Source: Leifsonia shinshuensis (GTDB taxonomy: Bacteria; Actinomycetota; Actinomycetes; Actinomycetales; Microbacteriaceae). From it: a stretch of 64,000 bases of DNA. The notes beneath the pieces are model-generated. The model was given only the letters and a program-made list of their open reading frames with translations, had not been told where the DNA came from and ran no database searches. The stretch spans positions 186,001 through 250,000 of the forward strand of contig NZ_JAHHZQ010000005.1 in the NCBI RefSeq assembly GCF_022606355.1, written 5' to 3'. The position numbers and the translations under genes were made by a program. Positions 23,533-32,331 of this stretch are shown here, piece after piece; the first letter of the stretch is position 1; every line of letters begins with the position of its first letter.

Positions 23533-24099
23533 TCAGGGGCGCAGGAGGGTGAAGAAGCGCTCGATGTCGGCGGCCATGTCGATGCTGGGGTCGAGGATCC
23601 AGGCGTTCTGGAGGCCGTCGGCGAGGGCGTGACCGGCGCGGATGATCCACTCGGGGTCGAGGTCGGCGCGGATGCGCCCGGCGCGCTGTTCGGCGAGGAA
23701 GGCCTCCCGTGCGGCCGCGTGCACGGTCGCGGTCCGGTCGAGGAAGAAGGCGCGGGCCGGGTGCTCGGTGTCGCCGGCCTCCGCCGCGAGCCGCGTGTAG
23801 AGCTCGACGAGCCCGGGCACCTGGGCGTTGTGCCGGATGATCTCGACCAGCGATTCCTCGAAGCCGGCGTCGGGGAATTGCCGGGAGTCGTGCTCGTCGC
23901 GCGCGCGGAGGATCTCCACGAAGAGCTGCTCCTTGGAGCCGAAGTAGTGCAGCAGCCCGGCGGGGCTGAGGCCGACGGCGTCGGCGATCTCGCGCACGGA
24001 GGCGCTGCGGTAGCCGCGCTGGCCGATGATCTCGAGGGCGGCCTCCAGGATCTCCTCGCGCTTGACGACTCCCTTCGCGTACGCGCCCCGTTTGGCCAT
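23533..24099 (-). CDS. TetR-family regulator
   Basis: A 188-residue protein, ATG at 24099. The DNA-binding helix-turn-helix spans about residues 12-58 (REEILEAALEIIGQRGYRSA, then EIADAVGLSPAGLLHYFGSK), followed by an all-helical ligand domain with a PGLVELYTRLAAEA segment. It is divergent from the MFS-esterase operon, whose leader region carries a 23-bp palindrome, its likely operator. The inducer is probably the ester or acid handled by that operon. Confidence 0.85.
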   Translation of the reverse strand: MAKRGAYAKGVVKREEILEAALEIIGQRGYRSASVREIADAVGLSPAGLLHYFGSKEQLFVEILRARDEHDSRQFPDAGFEESLVEIIRHNAQVPGLVELYTRLAAEAGDTEHPARAFFLDRTATVHAAAREAFLAEQRAGRIRADLDPEWIIRAGHALADGLQNAWILDPSIDMAADIERFFTLLRP

Positions 24100-24155
24100 G
24101 GGATCCAGGATAGGCGATCAAACACGAACGGGATGCGGCTTTCGCACCGAAACCC

Positions 24156-24219
24156 TTGCAACGTTCGGCTTTTGGTGCGACAATCGTCAGCGTCTGAATA
24201 CCTAACGCTGTTTGGTATT
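24156..24219 (+). promoter_or_regulatory. Promoter and TetR operator for the MFS-esterase operon
   Basis: TTGCAA (24156-24161), a 17-base spacer and GACAAT (24179-24184) form a promoter. Just downstream, 24197-24219 is a near-perfect 23-bp palindrome with AATACC and GGTATT as outer arms and AAC/GTT inside, placed over the expected early transcribed region, so a bound TetR dimer would block initiation or escape. Confidence 0.6.
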
Positions 24220-24285
24220 GAGGCGGCACCAGACCCGCACCGCACCTTCCCGCACAGCACCAGTCCCGCTCAACGAGGAGCCCCG

Positions 24286-25593
24286 ATGACCATGACCCCG
24301 CCCGATCCGGCCGCCGAGATCGCGCCGACCGGCTTCATCAGCGCGCAGCAGCCCGCCGTCGGCCAGCCGGCGGCCAGCCCGCCCGCCAACAAGCGTCTGC
24401 TGCCGAGCCTGCTCGCCGCCTCCCTCACCCTCTTCGCCACCTACGGCGGGCTGATCGCGATCCTGCTCCCCGTGCAGGTCGCCCTGCTCGACCCGGCGCA
24501 CAAGGTGGGCAACCTCGCCATCGTGACCACGACCTCGTTCGTGTTCACACTGTTCGCGCAGCCGCTCGCCGGTGCATTCAGCGACCGCACGCGATCCCGC
24601 TTCGGCCGCCGGGCACCGTGGATGGTCGTCGGCGCGATCGTCGGCGGCATCTTCCTGCTCGGGCTCGGCTCGCTGACCGACCTGCTCTGGATCACCGTGT
24701 TCTGGGTAGTGATCCAGGTCGCCCTGAACTTCCTGCAGGCGCCGCTCACCACGATCACGGCCGACCGGTTCCCGCGCTCCAAGCGCGGCGGCGCGAGCGC
24801 CATGATCGGCCTCGGCACCCAGCTCGGCATGACGATCGGCGTCATGCTCGCCGGTGCCTTCGCCAAGCAGGTCGGCGTCGGCTACGCGGTCTTCGGCGGC
24901 GCCGTCATCGTCGTGACGCTGCTGTTCGTGCTGATCAATCGCGACTGGTCGTCGAAGGATGCCACGGTCGAGCCCTTCCGCTGGGGCGCGTTCTTCTCCG
25001 GTTTCTGGATCAACCCCCGCAAGCACCCGGACTTCTTCTGGGCCTTCACTGCGCGCTTCCTGCTGATCCTCGGCTACTTCGTCGTCACGACCTACCAGCT
25101 CTACATCCTCACCGACTACATCAAGCTCTCACTGGAGGCGGCGACCGGCGCGGTCATCACCCTGACCCTGGTGGCCTTCGTGCCGACCCTGATCGCGATC
25201 GTGGTCTCGGGATGGTGGAGCGACAGGGCGGGCCGCCGCAAGGTCTTCATCTACGTCGCGACGGTCGTCATGGCGATCGGCCTGGCGATGCCGCTGATCA
25301 TGCCCAACTTGACCGGCATGATCGCGATGAGCGTCATCAACGGCATCGGCTTCGGCCTCTACATGTCGGTGGATGCGGCGCTGATGACGGAGGTGCTCCC
25401 CAACGAGGGCGGCGCGGCCGGCAAGGACCTCGGCATCCTCAACGTCGCGACCAACATCCCGCAGGCGCTGAGCGCCCCGATCGCGGCGATCATCATCGGC
25501 TCTCTCGGCGGCTACCCTGTGCTGTTCGTGTTCGCGATCGTCTTCGCCATCCTCGGCGCGGTGGCCACCGCGCCGATCAAGAGCGTCAGGTGA
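24286..25593 (+). CDS. MFS transporter
   Basis: A 435-residue protein, ATG at 24286 after GAGGAG. Twelve hydrophobic helices follow a soluble Pro/Ala-rich N-terminus of about 40 residues. The MFS loop 2-3 motif appears as GAFSDRTRSRFGRRAPWMVV at about residues 99-118, and a second copy-like loop GWWSDRAGRRKVF follows helix 8. This layout fits the group that includes sugar symporters, but the two following hydrolases suggest an ester or an esterified glycoside. Regulated by the divergent TetR. Confidence 0.8.
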   Translation: MTMTPPDPAAEIAPTGFISAQQPAVGQPAASPPANKRLLPSLLAASLTLFATYGGLIAILLPVQVALLDPAHKVGNLAIVTTTSFVFTLFAQPLAGAFSDRTRSRFGRRAPWMVVGAIVGGIFLLGLGSLTDLLWITVFWVVIQVALNFLQAPLTTITADRFPRSKRGGASAMIGLGTQLGMTIGVMLAGAFAKQVGVGYAVFGGAVIVVTLLFVLINRDWSSKDATVEPFRWGAFFSGFWINPRKHPDFFWAFTARFLLILGYFVVTTYQLYILTDYIKLSLEAATGAVITLTLVAFVPTLIAIVVSGWWSDRAGRRKVFIYVATVVMAIGLAMPLIMPNLTGMIAMSVINGIGFGLYMSVDAALMTEVLPNEGGAAGKDLGILNVATNIPQALSAPIAAIIIGSLGGYPVLFVFAIVFAILGAVATAPIKSVR

Positions 25594-25595
25594 CC

Positions 25596-25631
25596 GTTCC
25601 GGCGCCTCCCCGAACGGTGAGGCGCCGGAAC
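25596..25631 (+). terminator. Stem-loop between MFS and esterase genes
   Basis: GTTCCGGCGCCT at 25596-25607 is complementary to 25620-25631 with a 12-base loop and no T-run. It may attenuate or protect message ends between the transporter and the esterases. Confidence 0.5.
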
Positions 25632-25662
25632 ACGCAGACCAGCACAGAAGAAAGGCAGCACC

Positions 25663-26547
25663 ATGGCACTCGCCGAAGTGAACTTCTACGCGAAGACCCT
25701 CGAGCGCACCGTCACATTCAACGCGATCATCCCGACCGACAAATCGCTGCTCTCTCCCGGGCAGGAGGAGAAGAGCGGTGCGTCGACCGACGGGCTGAAG
25801 ACCCTCTACCTGCTGCACGGCGGCCTCGGCAACTACACCGACTGGCTGGGCGGGACGCGCATCCAGATGTGGGCGCAGGAGAAGAACCTCGCGGTAATCA
25901 TGCCGTCAGGGGACAACCGCTGGTGGATCGATGATGCCGAGGGCTCGGCGATGGCCGGCAACTACGGGCGGTTCGTCGGCGAGGAGCTGGTCGACTTCAC
26001 CCGCAGGACGTTCCCGCTCTCGCACCGGCGCGACGACACCTTCATCGCGGGCCTGTCGATGGGCGGCTATGGAGCGCTGGTCAACGGGCTGCGCTTCTCC
26101 GACACGTTCAGCCGGATCGGTGTGCTCTCGCCCGGTCTGCTGCTGGGCGACCTGGTCCCCGGCTACGACGAGCCGCAGCTGGAGAGCCTCGACACCCTCA
26201 TGCCGGGCAACCGGCGGATGATCGAGCGCGCGTTCGGCGACGCCGCCTCCGTGCTCGGCAGCGACCGCGACTACAAGGGACTGATCGCGCGGCTGAAGGA
26301 GTCCGGCGCGGACATCCCCGGGATCTTCCTGGCCAGCGGCGTCGACGACTTCGTGCTGACGCGCACGCAGGACTTCCACCGCTTCCTCGAACGCAACGCC
26401 GTCGAGCACCACTACGAGGAAGGGCCGGGCGGCCACGACTGGCTATTCTGGGACGCGTTCATCAAGAAGATCCTCGACTGGCTCCCCCTCGATGAGGACG
26501 CCGTCGACGGCAGACACAGTGGCAACGTGACGGCGGAGGTCGCCTGA
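25663..26547 (+). CDS. Esterase (EstD/tributyrin esterase type alpha/beta hydrolase)
   Basis: A 294-residue protein. The oxyanion region is YLLHGGLGNYTDW at about 50-62, the nucleophile is S132 in GLSMGGYGA, and the late His lies in a GPGGHDWLFWD segment near 260; the intervening Asp is in SGVDDFVL. This is the Esterase/S-formylglutathione hydrolase fold, acting on short acyl or acetyl esters, without a signal peptide and therefore cytoplasmic. It follows the MFS gene and overlaps the next gene by one base (TGATG). Confidence 0.8.
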   Translation: MALAEVNFYAKTLERTVTFNAIIPTDKSLLSPGQEEKSGASTDGLKTLYLLHGGLGNYTDWLGGTRIQMWAQEKNLAVIMPSGDNRWWIDDAEGSAMAGNYGRFVGEELVDFTRRTFPLSHRRDDTFIAGLSMGGYGALVNGLRFSDTFSRIGVLSPGLLLGDLVPGYDEPQLESLDTLMPGNRRMIERAFGDAASVLGSDRDYKGLIARLKESGADIPGIFLASGVDDFVLTRTQDFHRFLERNAVEHHYEEGPGGHDWLFWDAFIKKILDWLPLDEDAVDGRHSGNVTAEVA

Positions 26548-28106
26548 TGGAGAACATGCAGACATCCCCGGCGGAGGCCGGGGCCGAGGCAGTCGCGGAG
26601 GCCGGGGCCGGGGCGCACCCCGAGGTGCGGACGCTCGCCGGCACGGTGCGCGGTCGCTGGAAGGACACGACGGCCCCTGGGTCCGGCGCACGCGGCGCCC
26701 TGCGGTCCGCGGCGTTCCTCGGCATCCCGTTCGCCGAGGCGCCGGTCGGAGAGCTGCGCTTCGCAGCGCCCGTTCCGAAGGCCCCGTGGGAGGGCGTGCT
26801 CGACGCCGCCGCGTTCGGTGCCACCGCGCAGCGAGGCGATCCCGGCGTGACGCTCATCCCCGAGCCGAGCGTCCCGGGGGAGTCGACGCTCAACGTCAAC
26901 GTGCACACCCCGAGCCCGGTGCAGGCTGAGGCGGGCAACGGCCTCCCCGTGCTCGTGTACATCCACGGCGGCGGCTACTTCGCCGGCTCCCCGGCGAGCC
27001 CCTGGTACGACGGCCGCAACTTCAACCGCGACGGGGTGGTGACGGTCACCATCTCCTACCGGCTCGGCTTCGACGGCTTCGGCTGGATCGAGGACGCACC
27101 GTCGAACCGCGGTGTGCGCGACTGGCTGCTCGCGCTGGAGTGGGTGCAGCAGAACGTCGCGGCGTTCGGCGGCGACCCTGCGCGGGTCACGATCTGCGGC
27201 CAGTCCGCAGGCGGCGGGGCCGCGCTGACCCTCCTCGGCATGGCGAAGGCGCAGCACCTGTTCCGCGCCGTGTACGCCATCTCCGGAGCCCTGGCCGACG
27301 TGACACCGGAGAAGTCGGAGGCCTTCGGGCGGGCGCTCGCCGCGACGGCCGGCGTCGAGCCGACCCGTGCCGGCTGGGCGACGGTCGCAGAGGAGCGCGT
27401 CCTCGAACTGCAGAAGAAGGCGACGGAGCTCGGGCCGGATGCGCTGAACGAGGTCGTCGAGGGCGGCCTCCCGCTCGGTCCGACGATCGACGGCGACCTC
27501 CTCGTCCGCTCGACGCCGGAATCGTTGCGGAGCGGTGTCGGCGCCGACAAGCCGCTCGTCCTCGGCGCCACCGACGACGAGTTCACGATGGCGATGGCCG
27601 ACGCGGGCAGGACGCTCGCGCTGGTGCCGAAGGGCATCCTGCTCGGCAAGCTCGGTGTGCCGAAGAGCGCACGGAAGGCGTACCTCGCCGCGAACGCCGA
27701 CGTCGTCGCCCACGGCAAGGCCCGGCTGGCCGGCCGCGTGCTGACCGACCGGATGTTCCGCGTCGCGGTCCTGAACGTGGTCGCCGACCGCGGCACCGCG
27801 CCCACCTGGGTGTACCGGTTCGCCTGGCCGTCAGGGCACTTCGGCTTCGCCGAGCACTGCCTCGACGTTCCGTTCTTCTTCGACTGCCTGGACGGCCCCG
27901 CGATGGAGCCGCTGGCCGGCCCGAACCCACCGCAGGAGCTGGCCGACGAGGTACACGGTGCGGCGGTGGCGTTCGTCTCGGGAGGCGACCCCGGCTGGCC
28001 GCGCTACGACGGCGCCACCCGGATCGCGCGCGTCTACGACGCCTCCACCCGGGATGTGCGCGACGCTTACGCCTCGGTGCGGCCGCTGCTCGCGGCTGCC
28101 CGCTGA
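26547..28106 (+). CDS. Type B carboxylesterase
   Basis: A 519-residue protein. FLGIPFAEAPVGELRFAAPV is the first carboxylesterase signature, YIHGGGYFAGS the oxyanion hole, and the nucleophile elbow is GQSAGGGA at about residues 218-225. The late histidine is in the FAEHCLDVPFFF region. The N-terminus is an acidic Ala/Glu/Gly stretch of unknown role, and no signal peptide is present. With the preceding esterase and MFS carrier it forms an uptake-and-hydrolysis operon for an unidentified ester. Confidence 0.85.
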   Translation: MENMQTSPAEAGAEAVAEAGAGAHPEVRTLAGTVRGRWKDTTAPGSGARGALRSAAFLGIPFAEAPVGELRFAAPVPKAPWEGVLDAAAFGATAQRGDPGVTLIPEPSVPGESTLNVNVHTPSPVQAEAGNGLPVLVYIHGGGYFAGSPASPWYDGRNFNRDGVVTVTISYRLGFDGFGWIEDAPSNRGVRDWLLALEWVQQNVAAFGGDPARVTICGQSAGGGAALTLLGMAKAQHLFRAVYAISGALADVTPEKSEAFGRALAATAGVEPTRAGWATVAEERVLELQKKATELGPDALNEVVEGGLPLGPTIDGDLLVRSTPESLRSGVGADKPLVLGATDDEFTMAMADAGRTLALVPKGILLGKLGVPKSARKAYLAANADVVAHGKARLAGRVLTDRMFRVAVLNVVADRGTAPTWVYRFAWPSGHFGFAEHCLDVPFFFDCLDGPAMEPLAGPNPPQELADEVHGAAVAFVSGGDPGWPRYDGATRIARVYDASTRDVRDAYASVRPLLAAAR

Positions 28107-28122
28107 GCCGGCGCCCGTCGTC

Positions 28123-28356
28123 TCAGTTGAAGATCGCCCACTCGGCCCGGTCGAGTGTCATCGGCTGGCCGTGGGCGATCACCTGCCAGTGCTTGTCGTC
28201 GCGCCCGGCGTACTCGGCCAGGAGGGTCGTGTACTTCCAGTCGCCGGCGACGCGGTTCCAATGGATGAGCGCGATGAGTTGACCATGCCGCAGGTAGGGG
28301 ACCGGCGAGGTCTCCTCGAGATGCGGGGCATGGTGGATGGACGGGTGCATGGTCAC
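28123..28356 (-). CDS. Small hypothetical protein, Trp-rich
   Basis: A 77-residue protein. GTG at 28356 lies five bases after GGGAGGT; ATG at 28350 is an alternative. The core (YLRHGQLIALIHWNRVAGDW, then KYTTLLAEYAGRDDKHWQVI) alternates hydrophobic and polar residues like a single small beta sheet. The C-terminus is TLDRAEWAIFN. No family recognised. It is convergent with the carboxylesterase operon and separated from the gene at 28559 by about 200 bases of promoter-like sequence. Confidence 0.6.
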   Translation of the reverse strand: MTMHPSIHHAPHLEETSPVPYLRHGQLIALIHWNRVAGDWKYTTLLAEYAGRDDKHWQVIAHGQPMTLDRAEWAIFN

Positions 28357-28558
28357 GGCATACCTCCCTGTCGCCGGGCACCGGTCCCTCGCCGACCGCG
28401 ACGGATGTGCCGGGTGAGCACAGTGTGATCCCTGTGCCCACCTCCTGGCTAGGGTTTTCGACACGGTGTGTCAGGTTTGGAAGAGAGCAGGATCGGAGAA
28501 GCGACCCGGCGGGCTCCGAGCCTAGGTTGGAGCCAGGTCACGAGAGGGGAACGAAACC

Positions 28559-28975
28559 ATGACCGACACCACGTTCAGCAAAGAAGAGAAGGCCGCGATC
28601 AAGGCCGCCGTCGCCGAGAAGAAGGCGGCGCAGGCCGGAGCGGACGCTGCCGCCGCGTGCGACGAGGCGATCGCCGCGATGACCGGCACGGACAAGGAGT
28701 TCGCGGAGGCGTTCCACCGGCTGGTCGCCGAGAACACGTCGCTGGCCGCGAAGACCTGGTACGGCATGCCGGCGTACGCCGACGCCGACGGCAAGACCGT
28801 CGTCGCGTTCAAGCCGGGAGCCAAGTTCAAGATCCGCTACGCGACGATCGAGTTCCAGCAGGCCGCGCAGCTCGACGACGGCGGCCTGTGGCCGGTCGGT
28901 TACGCGATCACCAGCATGACCGCTGCGGACCAGGAGCGGATCGCCGCGATCCTGCGCACGGCCGTCGGCCGTTGA
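28559..28975 (+). CDS. DUF1801/YdhG-type small protein
   Basis: A 138-residue protein, ATG at 28559 after GAGGGG. The N-terminal 40 residues are a charged Ala-rich helix (KEEKAAIKAAVAEKKAAQAG). The domain proper carries WYGMPAYADADGKTVVAFKP, the W-G-P-Y block of the DUF1801/YdhG fold known from iron-chaperone-like and stress proteins. Function in this host unknown. Alone on its transcript. Confidence 0.7.
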   Translation: MTDTTFSKEEKAAIKAAVAEKKAAQAGADAAAACDEAIAAMTGTDKEFAEAFHRLVAENTSLAAKTWYGMPAYADADGKTVVAFKPGAKFKIRYATIEFQQAAQLDDGGLWPVGYAITSMTAADQERIAAILRTAVGR

Positions 28976-29125
28976 GCCCCGGCCAGGCGGCATCCGCCGC
29001 CGGGCCGGTTGAGGAACTCCTGGTGACACCTCTTGCCGAAGGGGTTCGGGCTGTCTCATGATGTCGCCGTGCCGCCGCCCTATCGGGCGGCCTCCCGGAA
29101 CCGTCACCGACTCGAGGAGAGATTC

Positions 29126-29836
29126 ATGCCTGAACTGCCCACCATCGTTCTCGTCCACGGCGCCTTCGCCGATGCCTCCGGCTTCGCCGGGGTGATCGCC
29201 GAGCTCGAAGGATCCGGGTACACGGTCGTCGCGCCGCCGAACCCGCTCCGCGGCCTGCTGAACGACGGCGAATCGGTCCGCCGCGTCGTCTCCGCCATCG
29301 ACGGGCCCGTCGTGCTCGTCGGCCACTCCTACGGCGGTGCGGTCATCGGCCAGGCATCCGCGGGGCTGAGCAACGTGAAGGCGCTCGTGTTCCTCGCCGC
29401 CTTCGGGCTCGACGTGGGCGAGAGCGCGGTGAGCGCGTAGCAGCCGTACCCGGCGCCGCTGCTGGCGACCGAGAACGAGCCCACCCCGTACGAGGCGGTG
29501 GGGGCACCCGGCGGCCCCGAGCTCCACGTGAAGAAGGAACGATTCCAGGAGGTCTTCTGCGCCGACTCGTCGGACGAGGCCGCCGCCGTCATGTACGCCA
29601 CCCAGCGCCCGCTGGCGGTCGCCGCGCTCACCGAGCAGGCGACGGGAGCCGGCTGGCACGACATCCCGAGCTGGTTCCTGGTGTCCGACCACGACAACTC
29701 CATCTCGCCGCAGGCCGAGGAGGCCTGGGCGAAGCGGATGGGCGCGACCACGGAGCACATCGATGGATCGCACACCGCCTTCATCCCGCGGGCCGACCGG
29801 GCGGCGGCGATCATCCGGGCCGCGGCGGAGGCCTGA
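29126..29836 (+). pseudogene. Alpha/beta hydrolase interrupted by an in-frame amber codon
   Basis: ATG at 29126 after GAGGAGAG starts a standard hydrolase: VLVHGAFADASGF (oxyanion region), then the nucleophile elbow GHSYGG. At 29438-29440 the frame hits TAG, then continues without shift for 132 more codons containing the acid (LVSDHDNSI) and histidine (DGSHTAFIPRAD) of the triad, ending at 29836. The two halves add up to the normal length of about 236 residues. CAG to TAG is the simplest explanation. Either a fresh nonsense mutation, a sequencing error, or suppressed amber. Confidence 0.75.
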
Positions 29837-29898
29837 GCCATCGTGCGAGTCCTCTCAGATCCGTAGGGAGCGGTGGGCGCCTCTGACAAGATGGCGAC

Positions 29899-30570
29899 GT
29901 GACGGGGACACGACGCCGACGGATCTCGGCCGCGGCGGCGATCGGCTACGGATGTCTGCTCGCCCTGTCGCTGCTGGGGCTCGTCGGCCGGGTGCTCGTG
30001 GCCCACGACGAGGGCCTCGACTGGCTCGACATCCTCTCGATGCTGGCGCTGATCGTCGCCGGCGTCCTGCTGCTCGCGTTCGGGCTGTTCCGGCTCTACG
30101 CGACGCTCGACCGCAGACGGACCCGCCGACTCGGCGAGACCTACCCCGGCGCGTTCATCGCGACGGTCCCGACCGACCCGGTGCTGGTCTCGAGTGCTGA
30201 CGCGTTCGCGCGCCAGTCGACCGGCGCGCGGACCAAGCTCGTCGCCAGCTCGTACATGGCGCTGGTCGCGGACCGCGGGGCCGTGCGCTTCGTGCGCGGG
30301 TGGCGCCGGCCGCACACGGTCGCGGAGTTCCCCGCGGCCGCGATCGAACGGGTGGAGATCGGCTCCGCGCAGTCGGGAGCACGGATCGTCCCCACGCTCG
30401 ATCTGATCTGCCGAGACGGCGCCGCCCACGGGCGGATCAGCGTCCACCTGATGCGGTTCGGCCGCGTCGTGCCGCGCTTCCTCCGCGACGAGTCGCTGGA
30501 CGACGCCGCCCAGGCGTTCGCGCAGGCCGTCGGCATCGACGGACGGACCCCCGCGCGTCAGGAGAACTAG
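29899..30570 (+). CDS. Membrane protein of unknown function
   Basis: A 223-residue protein, GTG at 29899. Two helices lie at about residues 11-34 (AAAAIGYGCLLALSLLGLVG) and 45-70 (ILSMLALIVAGVLLLAFGLF), followed by a soluble C-terminal domain of 150 residues rich in beta structure (KLVASSYMALVADRGAVRFV). The domain resembles a PH-like or regulatory fold facing the cytoplasm; no family recognised. Its stop codon overlaps that of the convergent VOC gene. Confidence 0.6.
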   Translation: MTGTRRRRISAAAAIGYGCLLALSLLGLVGRVLVAHDEGLDWLDILSMLALIVAGVLLLAFGLFRLYATLDRRRTRRLGETYPGAFIATVPTDPVLVSSADAFARQSTGARTKLVASSYMALVADRGAVRFVRGWRRPHTVAEFPAAAIERVEIGSAQSGARIVPTLDLICRDGAAHGRISVHLMRFGRVVPRFLRDESLDDAAQAFAQAVGIDGRTPARQEN

Positions 30571-31019
30571 CGGTCTGCGTGCTGCAGCTCCTCGGCCAGC
30601 ATCACGAGGATGCCGCTGGGGCCGCGCAGGTAGGTGAGCTTGTAGACGTCCTGGTAGTTCGCGACGCCACGCAGCGGGTAGCAACCGTGCGACGCCGCGA
30701 CCTCCAGGGCGGCGTCGATGTCGTCGACCGCGAACGCGACCCGGTGCATGCCGATCTCGTTCGGGAGCGTGGGGTCGGTCTCGATGGCGCCGGGGTGGAG
30801 GTACTCGAACAGCTCCAGCCTGCCGTGGCCGTCCGGCGTCTGCAGCAGCGCGATCTTCGCGTGGTTGCCGTCCAGGCCGACTGCTGTGTCGGTCCATTCG
30901 CCGTTGACGGTGTCGCGGCCGACCACCTCCAGACCGAGGTCGGTGAAGAAGGAGATCGTCGCTTCGAGGTCGCGCACCGCGATGCCGACGTTGTCGAGTC
31001 TGATGGCCATGGGGTGCAT
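30567..31019 (-). CDS. VOC-family (glyoxalase-like) protein
   Basis: A 150-residue protein; ATG at 31019, or at 31010. IRLDNVGIAVRDLEATISFF is the first beta-alpha-beta unit with the family's metal-position residue in the first strand, and MHRVAFAVDDIDAALEVAA the second; ELFEYL and VMLAEEL end the metal-binding strands. This is the layout of glyoxalase/methylmalonyl-CoA epimerase-like lyases. The reaction cannot be assigned. Convergent with the previous gene; their stop codons overlap in CTAG. Confidence 0.75.
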   Translation of the reverse strand: MHPMAIRLDNVGIAVRDLEATISFFTDLGLEVVGRDTVNGEWTDTAVGLDGNHAKIALLQTPDGHGRLELFEYLHPGAIETDPTLPNEIGMHRVAFAVDDIDAALEVAASHGCYPLRGVANYQDVYKLTYLRGPSGILVMLAEELQHADR

Positions 31020-31063
31020 GGTACTCAGCGGCGGCGGTCAGCCTCCCGCGACCGGCGCCGCGC

Positions 31064-31546
31064 TCACGGGTTGTGCGTGATGGTCAGCTCGGGCGAGCTG
31101 AACGGGAACGGGTAGATCAGCGTGCCCCCGCTGGTCAGCGCCTCGTGCGGGACCAGGAACAGCCACGCCATCCCGATGAGGCCGGCGAGCACGGCGAGCG
31201 CACCGATGACGATGGCGGCGCGGTCGAGCGTGCGGAGCGCGTCCGCGACCGTCGAGGCCTGACGGGCGACCCGGCCGATCGCGACGAACAGGATGACGGC
31301 GAACGCGGCGTAGACGATCCAGCTCGGGTGCAGGACGAGGTTCGCGCAGGTGACCTGGGCGGCGCCGGAGCCGCCGGCATTCGGCGTGTCGGTGCACGTC
31401 CCGACGCTCCCCGTGCTCAGCAGCGTGTACGCCGCGGCGGCTCCTGCCGTCGTGAGCAGCAGGCGGCGCAGCCGCATCAGGATCGGCCCGGCGGGCAGCC
31501 GCGAGAGCTCCCCGGTCTCGACCGTCGTCGTCCCCATCGTCCGCAT
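31064..31546 (-). CDS. Four-helix membrane protein, hypothetical
   Basis: A 160-residue protein. ATG at 31546 is preceded by GAGGGGGA at good distance. Hydrophobic segments lie at about 27-45 (LLLTTAGAAAAYTLLSTG), 72-90 (WIVYAAFAVILFVAIGRVA) and 107-130 (IVIGALAVLAGLIGMAWLFL). The external loop between helices 1 and 2 has two cysteines (GTCTDT and VTCANL) that could form a disulfide. No family recognised. Divergent from the gene at 31642, with a 95-base shared promoter region. Confidence 0.6.
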   Translation of the reverse strand: MRTMGTTTVETGELSRLPAGPILMRLRRLLLTTAGAAAAYTLLSTGSVGTCTDTPNAGGSGAAQVTCANLVLHPSWIVYAAFAVILFVAIGRVARQASTVADALRTLDRAAIVIGALAVLAGLIGMAWLFLVPHEALTSGGTLIYPFPFSSPELTITHNP

Positions 31547-31641
31547 CACGTGTCCCCCTCGCGTCGGCGTCCATCCGATCCTGGCACGGATCCGGGGAAA
31601 AGTCCTTGCGCATCCGCTCGCCGACCGGCCAGTCTGTCCGC

Positions 31642-32298
31642 ATGGGGGATGACGAGAGCTCAATCGGCCGCGCGCCGGCGCTGACACTGACCTGGGGTGG
31701 CGTGGGCCTCGCGTTCGCGGCGGTGTTCCCGCTGCTGTCGAACGCCGCCTTCGTGCTCCCGTGGATCGATATCTCGTGGATCTATGCGAACCCACCGGTC
31801 GCCCAAGGCGTGCCGGCGATCGCGCTGATCGCCGCCTGCATCGTGCTCGCCGTGGGAGTGCGCGGCGAGCCGGGCATCGCCGGAACCTCGCTGCTCGGAA
31901 AGCTCGCGCTCATCCTGTTCGGTGTCACGCACACTCTCTCCGCCGGGTACTTCGTATGGCCGGCGCCGGGCGCCGGTGCGCCGCTGCCGATGCTCGTGAT
32001 CTGGTCGTCGCTGGTCTGGGCGATCGACCTGCTCTCACTGGTCGCGCTCGCCGTCGCCGCGATCGTGGTCTTCCGCGCAGGTGTGCTCCGTGGTCCCGCG
32101 CGCTGGGGGCTGCCCGCATTCGCCGTCGCGATGGTGGTCGCCCTCCTCGTCAGCACGCTCCCGGTCGTCGTGCTGGTTCCCGTCTGGGTCGGCGCGCTGA
32201 TCGCGTCGCAGGCGATCCAGCTCGCGACCGGCGTGCTCTACATCGTCGAAGGGCAGCGCGCGCGCCACGGGAACGGCCTGCGCGTCGCGTCCGCATAG
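31642..32298 (+). CDS. Multi-pass membrane protein, hypothetical
   Basis: A 218-residue protein starting at ATG 31642. Six hydrophobic helices can be counted, the first being VGLAFAAVFPLLSNAAFV. A few polar residues only; no catalytic motif. The next gene follows by 33 bases and may be cotranscribed. No family recognised with confidence. Confidence 0.6.
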   Translation: MGDDESSIGRAPALTLTWGGVGLAFAAVFPLLSNAAFVLPWIDISWIYANPPVAQGVPAIALIAACIVLAVGVRGEPGIAGTSLLGKLALILFGVTHTLSAGYFVWPAPGAGAPLPMLVIWSSLVWAIDLLSLVALAVAAIVVFRAGVLRGPARWGLPAFAVAMVVALLVSTLPVVVLVPVWVGALIASQAIQLATGVLYIVEGQRARHGNGLRVASA

Positions 32299-32331
32299 TC
32301 GGCGGACGGGCTCACGGGTGGGGAGGGGCGG

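Noticed and set aside
21930-24260. Long minus-strand frame across paaK and the TetR gene
   Set aside because: Shadow of paaK and of TetR in another frame; the real TetR frame is 23533-24099.
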